Shown: positions 25,273 through 34,229 of the stretch, one piece after another
How positions within the stretch are numbered: the first letter of the stretch is position 1
Layout: every line of letters begins with the position of its first letter
Assembly: GCA_017416855.1 (NCBI GenBank)
Contig: JAFQAZ010000007.1
Span: forward strand, 1-64,000
DNA from: Clostridia bacterium
GTDB lineage: Bacteria; Bacillota; Clostridia; UBA1381; UBA9506
DNA length: 64,000 nucleotides
Reading direction: 5' to 3'
Made by a program: the position numbers and the translations under genes
Notes under the pieces: generated by a model
Seen by the model: the letters and a program-made list of their open reading frames with translations, nothing else
Database searches by the model: none
Told to the model about the DNA's origin: nothing

Positions 25273-26595
25273 ATGTCAAGTTATAAGGTTAAAAAAACAG
25301 ATGGCAATATGGAGTGGTTTATCCATGATAGATTCGGCATGTTTATACATTTTGGTCTTTACTCTATGCCCTCAAGACATGAATGGGTCAAAACTGTTGA
25401 AAAAATCAGCGAAGAGCATTACGATAAATATTTTAAATATTTTAATCCGGATAAATTTGATGCAAAAGAGTGGGCAAGAAAAGCGAAAGATGCGGGGATG
25501 AAATATGCGGTGATGACTGCTAAGCATCATGAGGGATTTTGTCTGTTTGACTCAAAATATACAGACTATAAATCCACAAAGACTCCGGCTAAAAAGGATT
25601 TTATAAAGGAGTTTGTTGATGCCTTCAGAGAGGCAGGCTTAAAAGTAGGCATCTATTATTCTTTAATTGACTGGCATCACCCTGATTTTCAAATTGATAT
25701 TTTTCATCCGAGAAGAGCGGAGGAAAATGCACAGGAATTAAATAAAACTCGTGATATGGTAAAATACAGAGAGTATATGTTTAATCAGGTAAGAGAACTG
25801 CTTACAAACTACGGGAAGATTGATATTCTCTGGTTTGATTTTACATATCCGGATATGGACTCTATAAGAAATGAGTACAATCAGTTTGCCATTCGCGATT
25901 ATAAAGAATGGATGCCATGGACAAACAAAGAAAGCTGGGACAGCGAGAATCTGATCAAAATGATACGCAGTATTAATCCTGAAATCATAATAAATGACAG
26001 AACAGGAATACTGCAGGATATAAAAACACCGGAGCAAACGACAACCTCAGATTGGCCTAAATATCCCGGAAGTGATGAATATATGGCATGGGAAGCGTGC
26101 CATACCTTTTCCGGTTCGTGGGGGTATTATCGTGACGAAATGAGTTGGAAAACGCCGGAAATGCTTATCAGAATACTTGTGAGAAGTGTGTCGGGCGGTG
26201 GCAATCTTATTATGAATGTAGGACCTACTTCCCGCGGTAATTTTGATAAAAGAGCAGATAAAGCATTGGAAGTATTTAAAGATTGGATGAATTTTAATAG
26301 TCGTTCTATCTATGGTTGCACTAAGGCTGAGCCTGAATTCAAGGCTCCGCAAGGAACCGTGCTTACCCAGTCTGATGATGGGAAAAGACTTTATATACAT
26401 CTTCTTGAATATCCTTATTCAGAAATGAATATGACGGGTATGAAAGGTAAAATTGACTATGCACAACTGCTTCATGATGGTTCTGAAATAAGATTTCGTG
26501 AAGAAAAAGATGGATCGGTTAGTTTTATCATTCCCGGAATCAAGCCGGATGTTACTCTTCCGGTGCTTGAGTTGTTTTTAAGGGAGGAGGTATAA
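25273..26595 (+). CDS. Alpha-L-fucosidase, GH29
   Basis: A 440-residue retaining glycosidase that removes alpha-linked L-fucose. MEWFIHDRFGMFIHFGLYS is the typical N-terminal part. KYAVMTAKHHEGFCLFDSKY is a strong GH29 signature, and ILWFDFTYPD contains the expected nucleophile Asp (D189). VSGGGNLIMNVGPTSRG near residue 310 is also characteristic. A short C-terminal beta-domain follows. It lacks a signal peptide. AAAGGTGA precedes ATG 25273. Only two bases separate it from the next gene, so the two are almost certainly one message. Confidence 0.93.
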   Translation: MSSYKVKKTDGNMEWFIHDRFGMFIHFGLYSMPSRHEWVKTVEKISEEHYDKYFKYFNPDKFDAKEWARKAKDAGMKYAVMTAKHHEGFCLFDSKYTDYKSTKTPAKKDFIKEFVDAFREAGLKVGIYYSLIDWHHPDFQIDIFHPRRAEENAQELNKTRDMVKYREYMFNQVRELLTNYGKIDILWFDFTYPDMDSIRNEYNQFAIRDYKEWMPWTNKESWDSENLIKMIRSINPEIIINDRTGILQDIKTPEQTTTSDWPKYPGSDEYMAWEACHTFSGSWGYYRDEMSWKTPEMLIRILVRSVSGGGNLIMNVGPTSRGNFDKRADKALEVFKDWMNFNSRSIYGCTKAEPEFKAPQGTVLTQSDDGKRLYIHLLEYPYSEMNMTGMKGKIDYAQLLHDGSEIRFREEKDGSVSFIIPGIKPDVTLPVLELFLREEV

Positions 26596-26597
26596 GC

Positions 26598-29129
26598 ATG
26601 TATAAGTTGCCTGATGAATATACCGGTGTTTTAATAGCAGATTTTAATTGTACTGAAAAATATGATGAAAGTGTATTTTTCGGAACAGAGGGGGTTCATA
26701 TAGAAGACAGTTCTCTTGGAAAATATCTTGAAACCTCAAACAAGCCCCTTGCGAGATTTGGTTATAGGTTTCCTCTAAAAAATATCAATAAACCCCACAT
26801 GCTGATTGTATCTTATCCTGATGACAAAAGACGTCATATGATGATAAACGATTGTTTTTCCTATGATTTATCAACAGGTGTTTTTACTGACGGAGAATAT
26901 GAAGTTACTAATACAATAAAAGAAATCCATCATATATTTTGGCCGAGAACAACAGATATGACCATAACATTTACTGCGTGGGGAAAGAATGAACCTGCTG
27001 CAGCTTTTGGGTTTTCGATTTATGAACTTGATGAACTCAAGAGTCATGCTGTTGAAAAACCGGATCATATCAATACCAGAAAATTTGGTGTGCAATATGA
27101 AGACCCCTGTGGGGCCGTAAGCGACCTCGGTGCACAGACGTTTGATGAATGGGGTGACAAATTCATAGAATATGCAAAACATACTGGGCAAAATGTTATT
27201 ATTCAGCCAATAAACTGGTACAGCGGCCCAATGTTTGATTCCAAAACTCAACCGGCGGCACTTTGGTATTGGCTTACACTTCCAAATCGCCGGCAGTATA
27301 CAATTACATCTTCAAAACCCGATGACTGGGTTAGTCCGTTTCTTGATAAATGTGAAACAGCGGGTATTGATTTTATTGGCGGCATGACGCTTTTAAGACT
27401 TGGGAATCTTCTTAAAAATATGAATGTTGACCTTGATACTATTATTGACGGGAAAGATACATATAATAATATGCGATTTGATAACAAGGTTCAGACTTCT
27501 ACAAATGACTGGACACCTATATTCAATGCATTAAATCTGGAAAAAATGATTCAAGAAGGTAAGAAAGTCAGAAGCGATGAAAACTTTGAATATGTTTACG
27601 GAGAAAAAACTGATGATTTTGGTGCTGCACCGATGTTTAATCCGCTCCATCCGGAAGTTCAGAGACAACTCATAGAATACTTTGAAGAAATATCTGAAAA
27701 ATATGGAAGCAAAAAGGCATTTAAAGGGGTTTCAATAAACATCTGGCATGCAACTTTGGTTTGGTACAGTTCTTTGTCAGTGGGTTATGACGATTATACA
27801 ATTAATTTGTTTGCAAAAGAAACAGGCATAAAAATTCCGTGTGAAGAAAAAGATCCCGAAAGATTCCGTAAACGCTATGAATATCTGACACGCAGAAACA
27901 GAGAACTATGGATATCTTGGAGATGCCAGAAAATTCGTGAATTTATATTAAAACTTCGTGATGCGTTAAGAAAGTGTAATCCTACACTAAAACTTTACCT
28001 ATGTGCGTGGAATGAGCCTGTACGACTTCAAATGTTTGGGGTTTTTACGGAATCCTCACAATATCCTGCGTTTATAAGTGAAAATGACTTTTTGAAAGAA
28101 GGCGGAATTGATTTATCGCTTTTTGCCGAAGATGAGGGAATTTGTCTGTCCATAGAACAAAATCAGCACAGGGACAGAGGCTGGACAACGGAGGGTTCTG
28201 AACTTCCGGAGGAGCAAAAGCATTTCTTCCATGACCTTTCCTACATGGATGATTCATGGACTAAAGTTTTAAAGACAACGAAAAGTAATGGTGCCTTTGT
28301 TATGGATAGCTGGGAGGAAGGCTGGGGAAGACATATATTTTCACCATTTAATGAAAGCAATCCGGATATCAATGAGGCACTCAAAAAATTTAACTTTGAG
28401 AACGTAACGTTCCATGGAGAAACTTTAAAACTTGAGGAAGATGGTTTTTGGTTTGATTCACAAAGACAAATAACCTCGTGCTTCCCTACGGGCAGAAACT
28501 TTTTAGAGCCATTCGCTCATGCAATTGCGGAATTTGACCCTCTCTATTTATTACGAGGCGGTTTGTACTTAGATAAATCCCATGCGAGTCAGATGAGGGA
28601 ATATACCTCTGTGTTTACAAAACTACCTGCGGTAAAATTTAACTTGGTAAATGGAAACAATGACCCCGTGGTGATAAGAGAACTTAATATAAACGGTCAA
28701 TTTTATTTTTATGGGGTTAACCGTGAGCCATATACAGTAACAGTTAGAGTTAAGCTTGAAAATGCTGCAGCAGTAAATAATTTAAGAACATCTGAAAGTG
28801 CAATTGCGGATAATGGTGTTTTAGAAGTAAAGCTCTTACCTTTTTCTATCGAAGCCTTTACATTAGAGGGAAATAATAAAGTAACAGAATATTTGGCGGA
28901 TATTCCTCAAACCGAAACAGAAGCAATTACAAAGCTTTATAAAAAGCAGTTAGAGCTATTTGATTGGCTTGAAAAAAGCGAATATAATATTGCAGGTGCA
29001 GATATGATAAGAAATCAGCTTGAACTTGCTTACGAAAGGAAAAAGATTTCTAAGGTAAGGCATATTTTAAAAAGCTATGTATGTTCAAAAACTCGTGAAT
29101 TATTTAACTTTAAAAAGGCAGGTATGTAA
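26598..29129 (+). CDS. Large unassigned protein, probable TIM-barrel glycoside hydrolase
   Basis: An 843-residue protein that I cannot place in a named family. Residues 1-160 look like a beta-sandwich. Residues 170-620 contain Trp- and acid-rich blocks expected of a TIM-barrel glycosidase: NVIIQPINWYSGPMF, DKCETAGIDFIGGMTL, FKGVSINIWHATLVWYSS, NRELWISWRCQKIREF, LYLCAWNEP and NGAFVMDSWEEGWG. The last two contain Glu residues that could act as acid and nucleophile. A C-terminal beta-domain follows, then a helical tail with charged repeats (about residues 770-843). There is no signal peptide. Tight linkage to the GH29 gene suggests it cleaves the same glycan, but this is inference. Confidence 0.7.
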   Translation: MYKLPDEYTGVLIADFNCTEKYDESVFFGTEGVHIEDSSLGKYLETSNKPLARFGYRFPLKNINKPHMLIVSYPDDKRRHMMINDCFSYDLSTGVFTDGEYEVTNTIKEIHHIFWPRTTDMTITFTAWGKNEPAAAFGFSIYELDELKSHAVEKPDHINTRKFGVQYEDPCGAVSDLGAQTFDEWGDKFIEYAKHTGQNVIIQPINWYSGPMFDSKTQPAALWYWLTLPNRRQYTITSSKPDDWVSPFLDKCETAGIDFIGGMTLLRLGNLLKNMNVDLDTIIDGKDTYNNMRFDNKVQTSTNDWTPIFNALNLEKMIQEGKKVRSDENFEYVYGEKTDDFGAAPMFNPLHPEVQRQLIEYFEEISEKYGSKKAFKGVSINIWHATLVWYSSLSVGYDDYTINLFAKETGIKIPCEEKDPERFRKRYEYLTRRNRELWISWRCQKIREFILKLRDALRKCNPTLKLYLCAWNEPVRLQMFGVFTESSQYPAFISENDFLKEGGIDLSLFAEDEGICLSIEQNQHRDRGWTTEGSELPEEQKHFFHDLSYMDDSWTKVLKTTKSNGAFVMDSWEEGWGRHIFSPFNESNPDINEALKKFNFENVTFHGETLKLEEDGFWFDSQRQITSCFPTGRNFLEPFAHAIAEFDPLYLLRGGLYLDKSHASQMREYTSVFTKLPAVKFNLVNGNNDPVVIRELNINGQFYFYGVNREPYTVTVRVKLENAAAVNNLRTSESAIADNGVLEVKLLPFSIEAFTLEGNNKVTEYLADIPQTETEAITKLYKKQLELFDWLEKSEYNIAGADMIRNQLELAYERKKISKVRHILKSYVCSKTRELFNFKKAGM

Positions 29130-29189
29130 AAATTGCATTGATTTATTTTGTGAAATATATCAATAAAAGCATATATAAGGAGGAACAAA

Positions 29190-29762
29190 ATGAAAAAAAT
29201 AAAAGACAAGAAAATTTTAGTAGGTGCAGACTTTGCAGGCTATCCTTTAAAGGAAGCTGTTTGTGAACATCTGCGCAAAAAGGGATGGGACATTACAGAT
29301 ATGGGTGTAAAAGCCGATTCTGACCCCAATGATACCGACCTTATGTTTCATAGAGTTGGCCTTAGGGTGGGCGCTATGATTTCCGAAGGTGAATTTGAAA
29401 GAGCGCTTCTTTTCTGCGGTACAGGTATGGGTATTCATATTGCAGCCAGCAAGTGCCCCCATGTTCATGCAGGTGTGGTTGAAAGTGTTCCTGCAGCACT
29501 CCGCGCAATTACCGGTAATGGGGTGAATGTCCTAGCAATGGGTGCATTTTATGTTGCACCGGCAATGGGGTGCGATATTGCGGATGCATATTTGAACGCA
29601 GAGTTAGGAACCGGCTATGAGTGGTGGCATAATTTTTATGAATTTCATAAGCTTTCGATTGATGAGTTAGAGGCTTTTGATTATGAAGAATATAAGAAGA
29701 ATGGATTTAAAGTTAACAAATTAGGAGATTATCCGTTAAAATTGGAAACAAAGCCGGAATAA
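29190..29762 (+). CDS. RpiB/LacAB-family sugar-phosphate isomerase
   Basis: A 190-residue isomerase. KILVGADFAGYPLKEAVCEHL matches the RpiB start (usually GSDHAG; here GADFAG, so the His that helps ring opening is replaced by Phe). LLFCGTGMGIHIAASKCP retains the catalytic Cys (C76) and the phosphate-binding GTGMG. A C-terminal extension of about 40 residues (GYEWWHNFYEFHKLSIDEL) goes beyond the usual 150-residue RpiB, as in some tetrose-phosphate isomerases. The likely reaction is aldose-ketose interconversion of a sugar phosphate downstream of the glycosidases. AAGGAGG precedes the ATG. Confidence 0.83.
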   Translation: MKKIKDKKILVGADFAGYPLKEAVCEHLRKKGWDITDMGVKADSDPNDTDLMFHRVGLRVGAMISEGEFERALLFCGTGMGIHIAASKCPHVHAGVVESVPAALRAITGNGVNVLAMGAFYVAPAMGCDIADAYLNAELGTGYEWWHNFYEFHKLSIDELEAFDYEEYKKNGFKVNKLGDYPLKLETKPE

Positions 29763-29828
29763 GAAAAATATCGGGTGACGACTTGTATTACAAATAATTT
29801 TAAAAAACTATATAAAAAGGAGGCTATT

Positions 29829-30566
29829 ATGAAATTTATAAGTAACATTTGTTATGGCAAAGCTAAACATTCTGAGCAGTATCTTGATATCTATTTGCCC
29901 GACAAAGATAGTTTTAAGGTTTTTGTGTATATGCACGGAGGTGGATTAGAAGCCGGCGATAAATGTAGTGCGAAAGTAGTCGGCGAATATCTATCAGAGC
30001 AGGGTGTAGCGTTTGTATCAATAAATTACAGACTGTATCCGCAGGCTATGTATCCGCAGTTTATTTGCAATGCGGCAGAGGCGGTTAGATGGGTATATGA
30101 TCATATTGGTGAATACGGAATTTGCGAAGGAATTTATATCGGGGGGAGTAGTGCAGGAGGCTATCTTTCCATGATGCTTTGTTTTGATGATAAATATTTA
30201 TCTCCATATAACTTACCTGCCGATATAATAAAAGGGTATGTTCATGATGCAGGTCAACCGACAACACATTATAATGTGTTAAGAGAAAGAGGAATTGATT
30301 CCAGAAGAGTAATAATTGACGAGGCGGCACCGATATATCATATCGGTAAAGCTGATAAATATCCGCCCATGATGTTTATTGTTTCTGATAACGATATGAA
30401 AAATCGATATGAACAAACACAATTGATCATTTCTACATTAAAACATTTCGAATATGATGAAAGTAAAATATATTATCGTCTGATGCATGGTACACATTGT
30501 CATTATTCGGCAACAGAAGAGTTCGGTAGAATGATATGTGAATTTATAAAAGAAACCGAAAAGTAA
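29829..30566 (+). CDS. Alpha/beta-hydrolase, carbohydrate-esterase-like
   Basis: A 245-residue enzyme of the hormone-sensitive-lipase/BD-FAE type. YMHGGGLEAGD provides the oxyanion hole, GGSSAGG the nucleophile elbow with S108, and the C-terminal MHGTHCHY the His. Asp is probably in IVSDND. It has no signal peptide. It likely removes acyl groups from sugars within this locus. AAGGAGGCTATT precedes ATG 29829, while an in-frame start further upstream has no such site. Confidence 0.86.
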   Translation: MKFISNICYGKAKHSEQYLDIYLPDKDSFKVFVYMHGGGLEAGDKCSAKVVGEYLSEQGVAFVSINYRLYPQAMYPQFICNAAEAVRWVYDHIGEYGICEGIYIGGSSAGGYLSMMLCFDDKYLSPYNLPADIIKGYVHDAGQPTTHYNVLRERGIDSRRVIIDEAAPIYHIGKADKYPPMMFIVSDNDMKNRYEQTQLIISTLKHFEYDESKIYYRLMHGTHCHYSATEEFGRMICEFIKETEK

Positions 30567-30608
30567 ATTTTTGTTTCTAATTTGACACGAGCTTGTCACT
30601 AAAAAGGT

Positions 30609-30650
30609 TTTGCATCTAAACCGTGTGTCCCTTATATAAAAGATGTCGAA
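30609..30650 (+). promoter_or_regulatory. Recurrent promoter element, copy 1
   Basis: TTGCAT (30609-30614), conserved 17-base spacer CTAAACCGTGTGTCCCT, TATATA (30632-30637), then a shared downstream GTCGAAT (from 30644). Related copies occur at 33479, 33584 and 34230. It drives the hydrolase gene at 30677, which has GAGGAG before its ATG. Confidence 0.7.
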
Positions 30651-30676
30651 TGATTTTAAGCGAGGAGCAATATACG

Positions 30677-31396
30677 ATGGAAAGAATTATTAATTGTGAG
30701 AATTTAAGAAGCTTTACATATGTAAATGACAGTATTTGCAAAAAACCTGTTAAAGGTATTGTTATTTCGTTTTTTGGCTTGGGTGGAATGACGATGCATG
30801 ACAACGATTTTGCAGAAGGAGAGTTTTATGCAGAAAAAGGAATTTTATATGTAGTGCCATATAATAATCCTTGGGCTTGGATGAATAATCAGGCAGTACA
30901 ATATACCGATGAAATTATCGATGTATTGATTGAAAAATATGGCTTGAATGAAGATATTCCAATCGTATCGACAGGTGGAAGTATGGGTGGTCAGTCTGCT
31001 CTTGTTTATACTGCAAAAGCGAAACGCACACCTGTAGCTTGTGTAGCAAACTGTCCTGTGTGTGATGTTGTGTATCACTTTACTGAAAGAAAAGACTTAC
31101 CAAGAACATTATACAGCTCGTTGTTTAATGAAGCAGGAACTCTTGAAGAGGCACTTAAAAGCATATCGCCGTTGCATCTTATTGAAAAAATGCCAAAAGT
31201 GAAATATCATATTTTCCATTGTAATGAAGATCAGGCTGTCAATATTGATGCTCACTCAAAAAAATTAATTTCAGAATTTGAAAAAAGACAGTATGATTTT
31301 ACTTTTGATATTGTTGAGGGAAGAGGTCATTGTGATTTGACCTTGGAGATGCAAAGGAAATTTGCAGAGAAAGTCATCAAAGCGATTGAAGGATAA
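30677..31396 (+). CDS. Alpha/beta-hydrolase, prolyl-oligopeptidase-like
   Basis: A 239-residue serine hydrolase. STGGSMGGQSALVY is the nucleophile elbow with S102, YHIFHCNEDQAVNIDAHS holds the Asp region, and VEGRGHCDLT the His. ISFFGLGGMTMHD may form the oxyanion hole. There is no signal peptide. The substrate is unknown; placement beside two other hydrolases and glycosidases suggests a sugar ester or small peptide conjugate. The gene has its own promoter element, so it may be a separate unit from the locus upstream. Confidence 0.83.
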   Translation: MERIINCENLRSFTYVNDSICKKPVKGIVISFFGLGGMTMHDNDFAEGEFYAEKGILYVVPYNNPWAWMNNQAVQYTDEIIDVLIEKYGLNEDIPIVSTGGSMGGQSALVYTAKAKRTPVACVANCPVCDVVYHFTERKDLPRTLYSSLFNEAGTLEEALKSISPLHLIEKMPKVKYHIFHCNEDQAVNIDAHSKKLISEFEKRQYDFTFDIVEGRGHCDLTLEMQRKFAEKVIKAIEG

Positions 31397-31474
31397 TAAT
31401 AACTTTGTTCCTCCTCGTTTGATGCAAGCAATAGAGAAAAATATGTCAAAATTCAGAGATGATGAGGTGTGGAT

Positions 31475-32485
31475 GTGAAATATAGCGAAAAAGAAGATGT
31501 AACGAAGGCCTATAAAGAAGAGTATGTGAAAGGGTTAGAGTACATAATAGGAAATTTACAAAAAAGCGCTGAAACCGTCAGAGGAAAGTATGCTGAAAAT
31601 ATTTTTTCGGAACAGGAAAAATATCGTGATGATTTTAAGAGAATGTTAGGGTGGCCATTGGTGAATCATTGTGTCGATGACCTTCCTGGTGTTGAAATGC
31701 AGTTGCTGGCGGAAGAAGAAGGCTACGAAATTTATCGTATGCAGTTTGAATTTCTTGAGGGTTTAAAAATGACAGGGCTGTTTTTTAAGCAAATGGGTGA
31801 AGAGCAAAAACCTCTGGTGCTTGCGTTGCATGGAGGACGAGGCACACCGGAAGTAATTTCGGGTGTATACGGAAAGACTTCGAATTATAATGATATGCTT
31901 CAAAGAGTGAGAAAAAATGATGTGCATGTTTTTGCGCCGCAGCTTTTGCTGTGGAGTGAAGTATATAATGTGGAATATGACAGAAAAGATATTGATGCCA
32001 GACTTAAACGGGTTGGCAGTTCAATAACTGCGATTGAGGTATTTGGTCTTACAAGGATTTTAGATTATTTTGAGCAACAAAAATATGTTTCTTCCTTTGG
32101 TATGGTTGGTCTTTCATACGGCGGATTTTATACTCTTTATACGGCTGCTATTGATACTCGCATCAAATCCGCATTATCCTGTTCATTCTTTAACAAAAGA
32201 GATGTTGTTGCCTGGCCGGACTGGACTTGGTTTCAATCTGCAGAAAAATTTGATGATGCTGAAATTGCGTGCTTGATTTATCCGAGAAAACTGTGTATCG
32301 AAATGGGCGACAAGGATGAGCTTTTTGATTATCAGTATAGTGTAGAATCTTTTGAGAAACTGAAAACAATGTGCGAAAAAGTCGGAACCGAATGGGTAGA
32401 CTTTACAGTATTTGACGGAACACATGAATTTTGCTGGGATGATGAACCGATACAAAAACTTGTAAATGATATTAAAACCAAATAA
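31475..32485 (+). CDS. Alpha/beta-hydrolase, acetyl-xylan-esterase-like
   Basis: A 336-residue protein with a helical N-terminal domain of about 100 residues and a hydrolase domain. VLALHGGRGTPE is the oxyanion region and VGLSYGGFYTLY the elbow with S214. IEMGDKDELFDY carries a candidate Asp, and VFDGTHEFCWDDE carries a candidate His. This layout recalls the acetyl-esterase or dienelactone-hydrolase-like family used on acetylated sugars. The start is GTG; both 31469 and 31475 are possible, and 31475 is preferred for its spacing to GAGGTG. Confidence 0.8.
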   Translation: MKYSEKEDVTKAYKEEYVKGLEYIIGNLQKSAETVRGKYAENIFSEQEKYRDDFKRMLGWPLVNHCVDDLPGVEMQLLAEEEGYEIYRMQFEFLEGLKMTGLFFKQMGEEQKPLVLALHGGRGTPEVISGVYGKTSNYNDMLQRVRKNDVHVFAPQLLLWSEVYNVEYDRKDIDARLKRVGSSITAIEVFGLTRILDYFEQQKYVSSFGMVGLSYGGFYTLYTAAIDTRIKSALSCSFFNKRDVVAWPDWTWFQSAEKFDDAEIACLIYPRKLCIEMGDKDELFDYQYSVESFEKLKTMCEKVGTEWVDFTVFDGTHEFCWDDEPIQKLVNDIKTK

Positions 32486-32540
32486 TCATCGAAAGCTACG
32501 GAGCAAAGCAAAATAGTGTGAGACACAGAAAGGTATTAAC

Positions 32541-33416
32541 ATGAACGCATACATATTAATTATCATGGCAGATCTTCTCCTTGCAGCCAATTTTGTTTTT
32601 CAAAAAAGGTATCAGAAACTGTTTGGAACATCATTAAAGGCTGGCTTAGTGTATAATGCCCTGATGGGAGTTTTCTCTGCAGTTATGTTTCTTTGTATCA
32701 ATCGTTTTGAAATTCGGATAACAGGATTTTCTTTTTTAATGGCAGTCATCTTTGCAACAGTAGTTATGCTTTATATCTTTGTTGGATTCAAGCTCATGGA
32801 AAAAGGGAGTATGTCGATTTATACTTTGTTCCTCATGGCAGGTGGAATGACAGTTCCATATGTTTGGGGGGTGTTATTTCTTGATGAAAAGTTAACGCTC
32901 ATTCGTACTATTGGTCTTCTTGCAATTATTGCAGCCATTGGTATTTCCAATTCCGGAGCAAAAAAAACCGACAAAAAACAGATTATTATGTGCGTAGCTG
33001 TGTTTTTGCTCAATGGTGTAGCGAGTGTAACATCAAAGATGCATCAAATCAATCCAGTCAGCCAAGTCGTGACATCACCGGATTTTGCATTTCTGGTTAT
33101 GGTAGTAAAAGCGGTTATGTGTTCTATTATACTTTTCATAAACAGAAAACAGTTTGCCGGTGATGACCGGAAGATATCGCAAGTTAAGACAATATTGCCT
33201 ATAGTTTTACTTGCGGCAATGACGGACGGTCTTTCTTATATGCTGCAATTGATTGGAGCAACTCAATTGCCGGCAACCGTCTTATATCCTATGGTCACAG
33301 GTGGCTCGGTCATTCTTACCTCCCTTGCCGGGGTGATTGTATTCAAGGAAAAACTTTCGGCAAGACAGTGGATTGGAGTTGCAATTTGTTTTATGGGAAC
33401 ACTGTTTTTCCTGTAA
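32541..33416 (+). CDS. EamA/DMT-superfamily permease
   Basis: A 291-residue membrane protein with ten predicted helices in two EamA repeats of five. The second repeat ends with LPATVLYPMVTGGSVILTSLAGVIVFKEKLSARQW split over helices 8 and 9, a classic DMT pattern. Members export or exchange metabolites, nucleotide sugars or amino acids. It is the only membrane transporter in the carbohydrate locus, and DMT proteins are not usual oligosaccharide importers. AGAAAGG precedes the ATG, and a terminator follows. Confidence 0.87.
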   Translation: MNAYILIIMADLLLAANFVFQKRYQKLFGTSLKAGLVYNALMGVFSAVMFLCINRFEIRITGFSFLMAVIFATVVMLYIFVGFKLMEKGSMSIYTLFLMAGGMTVPYVWGVLFLDEKLTLIRTIGLLAIIAAIGISNSGAKKTDKKQIIMCVAVFLLNGVASVTSKMHQINPVSQVVTSPDFAFLVMVVKAVMCSIILFINRKQFAGDDRKISQVKTILPIVLLAAMTDGLSYMLQLIGATQLPATVLYPMVTGGSVILTSLAGVIVFKEKLSARQWIGVAICFMGTLFFL

Positions 33417-33439
33417 AAGATGATAAAACGCATATTTCA

Positions 33440-33463
33440 AAAACCTTCCTTTTGGAAGGTTTT
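33440..33463 (+). terminator. Terminator of the carbohydrate locus
   Basis: Stem AAAACCTTCC/GGAAGGTTTT with loop TTTT. Confidence 0.85.
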
Positions 33464-33478
33464 ATTTATTGAAAACAG

Positions 33479-33525
33479 TGGCACCTAAACCTTATATCCC
33501 TTAGACAAAGAGGGTCGAATAATGT
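33479..33525 (+). promoter_or_regulatory. Recurrent promoter element, degenerate copy 2
   Basis: TGGCAC (33479-33484), spacer CTAAACCTTATATCCCT, weak -10 TAGACA (33502-33507), then GGTCGAATAATG. It matches copy 1 through the spacer and downstream part, but the -10 is poor. Confidence 0.55.
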
Positions 33526-33573
33526 GAAAATGCAGAAAAATAATTTACATAACTATATGGAAGGAAGTTTATT

Positions 33574-33633
33574 ATGAAATTATTTGCATTTAAGCTTTAT
33601 ATCCTTTATAATAAGAATGACATATGTTGTTGA
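33574..33633 (+). CDS. Possible 19-residue mini-ORF, perhaps a truncated gene start
   Basis: ATG 33574 has a good GGAAGG nine bases upstream and reads MKLFAFKLYILYNKNDICC before TGA. The promoter element at 33584-33612 lies inside it. It may be the surviving start of a gene lost between two copies of the element, a leader peptide, or chance. Confidence 0.2.
   Translation: MKLFAFKLYILYNKNDICC
33584..33612 (+). promoter_or_regulatory. Recurrent promoter element, copy 3
   Basis: TTGCAT (33584-33589), 17-base spacer TTAAGCTTTATATCCTT, TATAAT (33607-33612). It lies just upstream of AAAGGAG and ATG 33648. Confidence 0.7.
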
Positions 33634-33647
33634 AAGGAGAATAAAGA

Positions 33648-34187
33648 ATGAAAAAGAGGCTTTTAACATTTGCCACTATTATTGTTTTCATTTTAGCGAT
33701 ATGTGCATTTAATTATAAATGGATTTGTTATCGTTTTTATCCTTTTGATAGAATTACAGGAGAATATGAGATTTCTGTAAATGGCAAAGAAATCGATGCT
33801 GTTGATGAGTATTATGAGTATGAAATCGGAGAGAGAATCAGACTTGAAAATAATACTGAAAATTTTAAAATTAAAGGCGGTGCATATGGTAATTATACCA
33901 TTGGCTTTGTGTTGAAGGATGATACACTGTATCAGTTGACTCGCGATGAAAAATTTATAGGATATGGAGATGTTGATTTATCAATAGACTATTTTAATAC
34001 AAATTGGTGGCATATTTCATCTCTTGATATGGAATTTGACATCGTTGAAGAAAACGGTGAATGGTATGTTTGTTGTGATGTTCAGTTAAAAGAGCCAACG
34101 GAAGACTTTAAGATAATTACTTCAAATACATCGAGAAAAATTAAACTGGACGAAATAAAAAAATCGGTATTAAGTATTGGGCCATAA
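33648..34187 (+). CDS. Small membrane-anchored or secreted protein of unknown function
   Basis: A 179-residue protein not recognised. The N-terminus MKKRLLTFATIIVFILAICAF is a signal anchor or signal peptide without a lipobox Cys. The remaining 155 residues are acidic, aromatic-rich and probably beta-strand, with repeated Tyr, Glu and Asp (AVDEYYEYEIGERIRLE). It is likely outside the membrane. AAAGGAG precedes the ATG. It has its own promoter element and no operon partner. Its composition is AT-rich, as in the preceding locus, which fits a horizontally acquired single gene. Confidence 0.65.
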   Translation: MKKRLLTFATIIVFILAICAFNYKWICYRFYPFDRITGEYEISVNGKEIDAVDEYYEYEIGERIRLENNTENFKIKGGAYGNYTIGFVLKDDTLYQLTRDEKFIGYGDVDLSIDYFNTNWWHISSLDMEFDIVEENGEWYVCCDVQLKEPTEDFKIITSNTSRKIKLDEIKKSVLSIGP

Positions 34188-34229
34188 ATTTTTATCACCA
34201 ATTAAACACAAACCGCTATTTAAAAAGAT

